Positions 55,997 through 64,000 of a stretch of 64,000 bases of DNA are shown piece by piece. The DNA comes from Psoroptes ovis (Eukaryota; Arthropoda; Arachnida; Sarcoptiformes; Psoroptidae): positions 1-64,000 of the forward strand of contig PQWQ01000014.1 of the NCBI GenBank assembly GCA_002943765.1. The letters run 5' to 3'. Both the position numbers and the translations under genes were made by a program. Each line of letters opens with the position of its first letter. Within the stretch, counting starts at the first letter, position 1. Below the pieces are notes generated by a model, which was not told the origin of the DNA, made no database searches, and saw nothing but the letters and a program-made list of their open reading frames with translations.

Positions 55997-58900
55997 TTAA
56001 CTTTGTTTTTGTTCCATTTTTACAAATTGATATCGAAAATATTGTCGATATGGTGATTTGGTTTCGGAATCAAATTTAATTTTTCGTAAAATTTTTTCGT
56101 GCTTTATTCTTGATTCATTATTATTGTTATCATTATTTTTGATCGATTGTGATGTTGTTGATGTTGTTGATGTCGTTGGTGTTTCAATAGTTTCATCATT
56201 TTTCTTCGTTATCAATGTTGTTGATGAGGTTGAGGAAGATGTCTCGTTATTATCCTTGTCAATATTATCATTATCATTTTTATTGTCACTAATCCTTTGA
56301 TTTAAATCATTGACAATTGTTTTATCAACATTTAAATCATTTTCATTTTTATCATTATTCTTAGGGTCATCATTATTCGTAATGTTGGTATCAATACTGT
56401 TATTATCAATATTTTTATTTTCATTAATTACTGTTTCATCATTTGATTCATTTTCTTTTTTAATTTCAATCAATGTTCCCGTAGATGATGATGTTGTTGT
56501 TGGCGGCGGCGGTGGTGGTGACGATATTGGTGATTGTTTATGTTTTTCTTTTTCATTATCATTAGTTTCTTCATTCATTTTATCATTATTATTATCGATA
56601 TTAATATTATTATTATTATTATCGTTACATTTTTTATCATTTTTAACATTATTATTATTATTATTATCGTCATTGTTGTTGTTATTTTTGTCATTAATAT
56701 TTTTATCATTTTTCTTATTATCATCATTATTATTATTATTATTATTATAGTTATCGTTAGTATCATTATCCGGAGGTTGATTCAAACGGAAACCGGTCGT
56801 GTCCTGTTCAAGTAACCATTTTTCATATTTTAATTTAATATTTTCACTACAATTAACATTGATCCAATCATTATACCATTTTTCAAAACGTTTATATTTT
56901 GATTGTGTTATCTTCTTATGACTCTATTGTTTTTCATCATCATTATTATCAGTACATTATTATACAATCATTTGTTTGCATTGAAGAAACATGAGAAAAA
57001 AAAACGGGGGAAAAAGGATGAAAAAAAATTTTTTTATTGAAATTCGTTATTATTATTATTATCATTATTAATGTATTAAAAGTATATTATTAATATTTAA
57101 AAAAAAATTAAGAAAAAAAAATCAAAAAATCAATTTACCATTCTTGTTTTTTCGATATTTTTCCGGTATAGTACAGTTTCATTTTGTACAAATATTAATG
57201 ATTTAAAACGATGAATATCAAATTCACATTCATTATTATCATTATTATTATTATTATTATTCGTAACTTTTATTTTGGTTTTATTCTCATTTGTTGTCGG
57301 TAATGATGCTGATTTATTATTATGATCCTTATCATTATTACTATTATTATTGTCATCTTTGTTATTAATATTATTAGCTTCTTTATCGGAACTATTAGAA
57401 TTAGTTTCTTCATTTTGTTTAGGCGATCGCTGCTGTTGTTCATAATCATTCGAATCGGAATTATTCATTTGTGCAATCGGATCGAATGATCCTTTGTGCT
57501 TACGGATATATTTCTTTAAAAATGGTGGATTTGTGCGGAATTTTTCTACAATCAATTCTTGGACTTTTTGTTCATTCATCAAACATTTCTCTCTTTCTTT
57601 TGCTGACATATTTTTCGTTGTTGAGCGTAATGTGCGAGATGATTGTGGCACATTTGAATCATCATCGCCATCATTCGTCGATTCTTCATCTTCATCATCA
57701 TCAGATTCCAACAGATCTATGGTTATTTTACCTTCGCCTTTATAAATGATGATCTTATAACGATTATCGTTCGGAATTATTGATTCAATATTTTTTTGAT
57801 ATATATACTCTGCTTCAGCTTGTTGATTGGCATTACTACATAATCCACCAGCTGATCCAATTTTACAGGCTTGAAGATATAATTCTGTGCATTGCTGACT
57901 ACATTCATCGACTACGATATGTTGAAGCTGGTATCAAAGACAATAATTAGAATAAATTAAAAAGAAATCTATTAGTTTACCTGTCGGACAATATTCTGTA
58001 CAACTTTATCCAACGTAAATGCAATATATGCGTGAATACTGAACATTTCTCTCAACTGATCTTCATACTGATTGTAATCCAAATTTCCATCAAGTACCTG
58101 CTTTATCATATCGACCAATGTTGTAAAATACTCTTCAACTTTTATATCTATTTTGAATTTTTAGAAATAAGATAAATCAATTGCATAATTATTGATGTAT
58201 AGATAAACTCACTATTATTTCGTAATCCAAGTAATATTGAAGGTGATGATTTGCGATTGTGATTCTCTTTACTTTCTTCAGCAGCAATTTGTCGCGCACG
58301 CTGGTCCATTTTACTCAAACGTTCACAAAGAATATAATGCAGTCTAAAAAATAAGTACCAGTAATCATTGACGAAAAATAGTGAATATTCTTCATCTGGA
58401 TTTGAATTCAACATGAGCTGAGGTGTGATCTCAATTTTTTCATTTTTATTTGCTTCTTTTTCCAATTTTATATTTTCTGAAATCGATTAGAAAAATTTTT
58501 AATTTTAAATTCTTTCAAAATATTAATATTTACCAAAAAGTGTTTTAGTTTTTTCTGTTTTCGGCTCATCTTCAATTTCATCATCAGATAATACACAACG
58601 CGGTGTGGCAAATAAATCTGGGATAAAATGTCTCATCAATTGTTTGATTCTTCTCTTATCTTCTTTATTTATCGATGTTTGTCGCTTAACATGATGTATT
58701 ATCAAATTACAAGCGATATCTATCATTGACTTATCAGGATAAACAAAAATCATGTGTGGAAGTTGCTGTGAAGGGTCAGTTTTTGGTTGATCATCTGCAG
58801 ATGGAGATGCATTTTCTTCAGATGATTGTTGCTGTTCAGTTTGTTCACTTCTTTCTTCAGCTATATTCTCAATCTCGGTCAATAAGGACTTTGATCGTAA

Positions 58901-61900
58901 AAATTTGATATCATTTTGTTTGAAACTTATTCCTTGATGATCTAATGATTTAAGATAATATTTTTCATTTTGATCTCGCCAATTCCTATTGAAATGCTTT
59001 TGTGCATCTCTCCATTCTTCATCTTTTGATATTAAACGCCTTAATACTAAAGGTATGACATTTGCAGGTGAATTTTTAATGCCTAATTGAATTGTTATAC
59101 GTTCATCAATTTGAATAATTATTAATTATATTAAGAAACATACCTTCGATAACACTAACAGAATTTTCGCCATAAATTCTTTTTATCGAATTGATGTGTA
59201 TGACATTAGAACTGCCACCTAAGGTATTATCAAGCTTAAAATTACTTTTTTCTTCGGGCGTCATTGTTTCCATTTTTCTTTGTACTGATTCAAGAACTCT
59301 TATTGTAGCGAGATTAGTTTCAATGATGAGATCAAGTTCATAACGTTCATCTTCACAGCGATAAACATATTCTTCATACTGTGTTTTTCTTGACGATACA
59401 AACGTTGAGTCTTCAGACCATGATGGAAATGATGCTAATGTATCGTTCAATACTTCGCGACAAAGTGGCGTACGACCAGAACATTCTTGTTTCGCACTAG
59501 ATTTCGGTATTGTTCGATATGATACACCATAACGTTTACTCGCTGTAAAATCGACTTCAGCAAAATCATTATCACGACGATCACGGAATAATGCAATACG
59601 GTTACTTAAACCCTCTAAATGTCCGATACAACTATTGGCATAAGAATTAGTATGATATGATGAATTACTTGAATTGTTCATGTAAGAATTATTGAATAAG
59701 TTATAGTAGAGATTATGATTTTGTAAATTAGATGAATTTATCGATAAATTCCCCTCTTTTATATTCAACATTTCTTTAAATCGCTTATATAAATCTGGAC
59801 ACTGTGAAAACAATGGATGAACAAGTTGAGCAAGCTCTGATCGATTAACAACTTCATCATTGAATAATTTTAAACAACGTAAAAATGTTTCATAATTATA
59901 TGGTGAATTCATTGCTAAGCGTAACTATAAAATGAAAAAGAATTAGTTCTGGATCTACCGGATTTAATTTCAAAAAATACCTTATCAAAGAATGCATATT
60001 CTACAAGATCACCAACATATATTCCAGCTTCAGGTGTGGATGATTCTCGAAATGATGACGAGAATTTAGAACGCTTAAAAAGAAGAAATTAGTTTCAGAA
60101 TATTGAGGAAAAATTCTAATTAGGAATACCTTTGATGGAACATGTTGCTGATTTGATTGTTCAATTTGATTGACATTGGACAATGAGCGCTTTGGCGTAC
60201 GATGAAATGCGGCATTTGAAAAAGCATTGGATGTATTAGAATTGACAATTGAATTTGTATTAATTACATATTCAATATTTGCTTGATGATGATGACCGTG
60301 TTGATTGATGGGTGATGCGGCCGGATTCGTCGAATTCTGCATGGTATAAGTCGCTAAAGATTTCATTAAATTATTGTTACTATTGTTATTCATATGATGA
60401 TGCTGATGGTGATGATGATGCGAATGTTGATGATGAGGAGTAACATTTGTCGATTGATTATGATGTATTGTTATGGGTGCACCAACACTATTTGCTGAAC
60501 TACCGCTGGGATTATGAGCATCAGGCAGAAATTGACTAAATTCTTGCAATAAATCTGGCTGATTCTCAAATAACTTTGAAACTTTACTAAATACTTCGGA
60601 TTCGGTCAAAATTTTTTGTCCTGAATTATCTTGTTCTTTTTGATAGCTCTGTAATATATCTAAAAATTGCTTATAAATTTCCGGCTGATCAAGAAAACGA
60701 TTTTTAATCCTATTGACATAGCTGATAGCATGGTTGAATTCTATGCCAGTTCCAGGGACATTTCCAGCATTTTGTTGAGGTGCATTAGCGAGATGATGAT
60801 GCACTGCTGCTGGAGCTTGATTTCTAGAATTAGATTCAATATTTCCAGAGCGATGGTTATGACTTGAAGATTCGATACGATTGAACGAAGCATTCTGATT
60901 CGATGAAGAATGAGATAAGGCCGTTGTTGATGATGATAACGATGATATATTAGTTTCATTTCTAGGCGACATTGAATTCGCGAACGTATGATGACTTGGT
61001 TGTTGGCCACCATGATGGAGACTTTGGTTCGACGATGCTATTGATGAATTTCGAACTAGATTACTATTCAATTGGTGAATATTTTGGTTGGCTGCAACAA
61101 CAGCATGACCAGCAGATGCTGTTGCAGCTGGTATTGATTGCTGCATATGCGATGGCGTACACGGAGTGTTCGGCAGCAAAACAACATTCGTAGAATTTGG
61201 CATTGAAACGTTAACTTGATCATTCGATTGGATTTCGATTTTATAACCAGGAGGTAAGAACGTATTAAACCCAACAATCAATTCTGGATGACCTCTAAAG
61301 AGATCCGATACACGCTGTATCACACCAGGGGTGTCAATAGATTGCGATTTGAATTCTTTCATTATGTCCAGAAAATCATTATAAACTTGCGGACGATCAT
61401 TGAATTTGAATTTTACTTGGTCCAAATAAGAGAGTGCATCCTCTACTTTTAACCTTTGAAATTGTTGTGGCTGTTGTGAAGGTGGTGGTGCCGATTGAGA
61501 TGATGAAGCTGATGATGATTGTTGCGACGATTGTTGTAACACTGCTGCAGAGGTAGATAAATTGATAGTCGGTAAATTTGTTGGTTGTTGCTGCTGCTGC
61601 TGCGATTGGGATGGCAAAGTCGATTGTGAGGACGAATTTGGATGACTGATTTGATGAAAAATGGCACTATTTGGTGTAGCTGTATTTGAATTGGGATTCG
61701 TTTGAACAAAAATTGGTGCTGTAGTATGATGGTGTTGACTACTTGGTTGCAGTGTCACTGTCGTTGTTCCAGGAATAGTGACATTATCTGCATTAATGAC
61801 GGTTGCTGTTGTCGTTGAATTTTGTTGAAGGGTCACATGTGGATGATTAGATGCTGTTGCTATTGTCGTGGTATGAGCAGCACTGTTTGGAATATTTTTC

Positions 61901-62508
61901 TGAGATACAACTTGATCCTGATGAATGAATACAGCATTTATTGGTGCACCATTAGGTGGAGGTGGTTGGCCGATGATAGTGCCTGTGATTGTCACCGGAT
62001 GAATCATTGATCTAGTATTTGCCACAGCATTAACTGTTGGAATTTGAGCTTGTTGTCCGGCTATCGTTGCAGCACTAGTGACCACCAAATTATTTGGTAT
62101 TGTTTGAATAGTTTGTGTGGCACCAGTTGGAGTATGAATTGTAAAAGTTGTCGTTGCTGACGATGGATGCTGCTGCGTTATTGTATGCTGCTGATCGTGA
62201 TTCGAAATTGAATGATTCGTTGCTATTGTAGTGGATTGTTGTTGCTGATTCGGTGGATTTGATATCGGATTGGTTATTGTTGGATTGTTATTATTGTTGA
62301 GCCTGGATGCTGTTTCGTTCGAAGCTGTTGTTATTATTGTTGCTGGTATTGATATTGTGTTACTTGCTTGGTGTAAAATTGCGGTCGGCTGTTGTGCTTG
62401 TTGATGCGCTTTTATTGTTGTGGTTGATGCTTGAGGCGGTTGCTGTGGTTGTGTTGCAGTTCCAGCAACAGTTATTATATTGTTCGCTGTCGTATTCATT
62501 TTCATCAT
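55997..62508 (-). CDS. Sin3A: Sin3 co-repressor scaffold, eight coding exons
   Basis: Joined exons on the minus strand: 62508-60130, 60073-59981, 59924-59144, 59082-58534, 58476-58213, 58147-57981, 57927-57139, 56923-55997. All introns are GT...AG; six are 53-65 nt and the last is 215 nt. The sum is 5949 nt, or 1982 codons plus stop, in frame throughout. The ATG at 62508 follows an in-frame TAA. A long Gln/Asn/Thr-rich N-terminus precedes PAH1 (near residues 350-420: VEDALSYLDQVKFKF) and PAH2 (about 588-660: ISYVNRIKNRFLDQPEIYKQF). PAH3 spans the exon 2-3 junction (about 818-870: FLRCLKLFNDEVV). The HDAC-interaction domain (about 945-1085) includes CSGRTPLCREVLND and FPSWSEDSTFVSS. Exons 4-7 hold the conserved Sin3 C-terminal region (HHVKRQTSINKEDKRRIKQL, QYEDQLREMFSIHAYIAFTLDK). 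Sin3 docks transcription repressors through the PAH domains and recruits HDAC1/2 (Rpd3). The last exon carries a long Asn/Asp/Ser-rich tail. Nuclear. Confidence 0.96.
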
Positions 62509-62530
62509 ACTTTAAATCATCTTACAGTGC
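62509..62530 (-). promoter_or_regulatory. spliced 5' leader of Sin3 with a two-codon upstream ORF
   Basis: A strong acceptor (TCTCTTTTTTAG) ends at 62531, so the coding exon probably starts at 62530 and at least one non-coding 5' exon lies further upstream. The 22-nt leader contains ATG ATT TAA (62520-62512), a minimal upstream ORF ending 3 nt before the Sin3 ATG. Similar minimal uORFs can limit translation; whether this one does is unknown. Confidence 0.6.
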
Positions 62531-64000
62531 CTAAAAAAGAGAGAATAATTACTAAATTTATTCTTAAATCAAAAAAGTAATGATTCGATTATTATATTTA
62601 CAAATTTGAATTAGATTTATTAGTGAACATTTATCTATGTTCGTTATTCGATAAATTAAACAATTGAAGCTATGTCAATGAACAATGTCAATAATATTGT
62701 ATGTTAGTTACAGATATTGAATTGATGATTATGTGAAAAATTTCAATCTATGAAATTATAATTTCTATCTAATCATCTATCGTTTATTTTAGTAGATTGA
62801 AAAATTCTTTGAAATGAAAAAAAAAATTATATTTGAAGCATTGAAACAAAATTGAATATTTATGATTCTTTGGCTGTTTACATTATTTCAATAGTCAATG
62901 ACAGCAATGATTAATCCATTGATGAAATTTTAGAGAAAACAAAATGGCGAAAAATGATGAAATATTAGAATGTCTATTCATCTTTTAAAAAATTATCACT
63001 TTATATAAATTCGAAATCGGAAGCAATGAAAAAAATTAGTAACAATCGAACAACATCAAACAAGAAAACAATGTCTTGTGAATTCAATTAAATTTATAAA
63101 CACCAAATTTCTATTTTATTAAAATGTTATTAATCTGAAATCGGGTCTTCATCAATTGTCGTTATCGTCATCGTCGAAAATTATTATATGTAGATTTTTA
63201 TTACTATTAATATTATTAATATATTGATACAATCAACTAAACAATTTTTATCTTCAACGAAGAAAAAAAAACATTAATAAAAAATTCTCAAAAATATTAT
63301 TATTATTGATGGTTTGCACAAGCAAAGAAAAAGGAGCACGCAAGCAAACGAATTATTATTATTATTATTATTTTTATCGAAAAATGAATTCTCTATGAAT
63401 GCTTGTTTTCTTTTGCATTTTCCACTTATAATACACACTCTTTTCAAGCTGCACATACACACAAACACAAACACACATAGATTTTATGTATGTCTCGTCG
63501 TTTAACTCGATTCAATAAAAAAAAAAAATTGTGTATTTTTCATTTTGTGGTTGTTTGTTGCTGTTTAGTTGATTGGTTGGTGTCTTTACTTTTTCTTTTA
63601 CATTCATTTGTTGTTGTTGTTGTTTACTGTTGTTGCTGTCAATGCTGCTGGTATTATCGTATACGATTAAATTCAAATCTATGTTTCTTCAATTTTCACA
63701 ATATTTGCTGTAACATATCACAAATAATCATTAAATAAAAAGTTATACATAATAGATATCAAAAAATACGATACACAATTTGAGAAATATACACACACAT
63801 TAAAAATCATTAAAATTAGAAAAACTTAAAAAAGAAATGAATGAATTAAAATTAAATGTTTATAGTGTGTATGATTCTAGCAGCAAATCCTTAGCTTCAA
63901 TGAATGCTACTACCATTTTCACTCATTTTTCATGTGAAATAAGAAAATTTTCTCGACTTTACGCAATACCACTACCATTTATTTTCGATTTGTCGATCAT
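62531..64000. other. Sin3 upstream intron and/or promoter region
   Basis: A+T-rich with ATT, TTG and CA simple repeats. On the minus strand this must contain the first intron and non-coding first exon of Sin3, but no donor or promoter could be picked with confidence. No other gene is seen. Confidence 0.45.

Noticed and set aside
1..64000. CRISPR arrays, bacterial operons, tRNA or rRNA genes
   Set aside because: None found by eye. The sequence is eukaryotic, and no B-box-type GGTTCGA motif in a tRNA context was seen.

Overview
The window looks like nuclear DNA of a small-genome arthropod, most likely an astigmatid mite of the Dermatophagoides/Sarcoptes type. This is an inference from high A+T content, very short introns (53-65 nt in a Sin3 gene), asparagine-rich low-complexity proteins, an animal microRNA (miR-184) and arthropod-type retrotransposons. 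No species marker was seen. There are few host genes, long A+T-rich stretches with simple repeats, and an unusually dense set of well-preserved retroelements.

Layout. 461-1879 (-): an asparagine-rich, signal-peptide-bearing gene whose frame switches four times. 4295-9903 (-): a complete BEL/Pao LTR retrotransposon with one long gag-pol frame. 10454-10536 (-): the miR-184 precursor hairpin. 15588-15900 (+): a probable 5'-truncated non-LTR element. 16360-20564 (+): a complete copia element with identical LTRs. 23030-26605 (+): a gag-protease-only LTR element with identical LTRs. 29073-29575: a solo LTR. 29820-34796 (-): a full-length two-ORF LINE of R1-like type. 49076-54303 (-): a second BEL/Pao element, with gag and pol in different frames. 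Four 74-77 bp mariner-type miniature elements lie at 11906, 21713, 34859 and 39399. 55997-62508 (-): the co-repressor Sin3 in eight coding exons that splice in frame to 1982 codons, preceded by a non-coding 5' exon.

The host loci are Sin3 (scaffold for histone deacetylase repression), miR-184 and the asparagine-rich gene. They show no evident functional link. Target-site duplications are visible for the copia element (ATCAT), BEL element 1 (CTAT), BEL element 2 (ATGTC), the gag-only element (AATGAT), the solo LTR (AGAACA) and the LINE (an 11-nt T-rich site). Open frames and near-identical LTRs show that these insertions are young. The gag-only element has kept an intact gag-protease frame without reverse transcriptase or integrase and carries a duplicated C-terminal segment, which makes it the most novel-looking element here. 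No CRISPR array, tRNA or rRNA gene was recognised. Long gene-poor stretches are described as such, and a few possible short exons in them are listed with low confidence.
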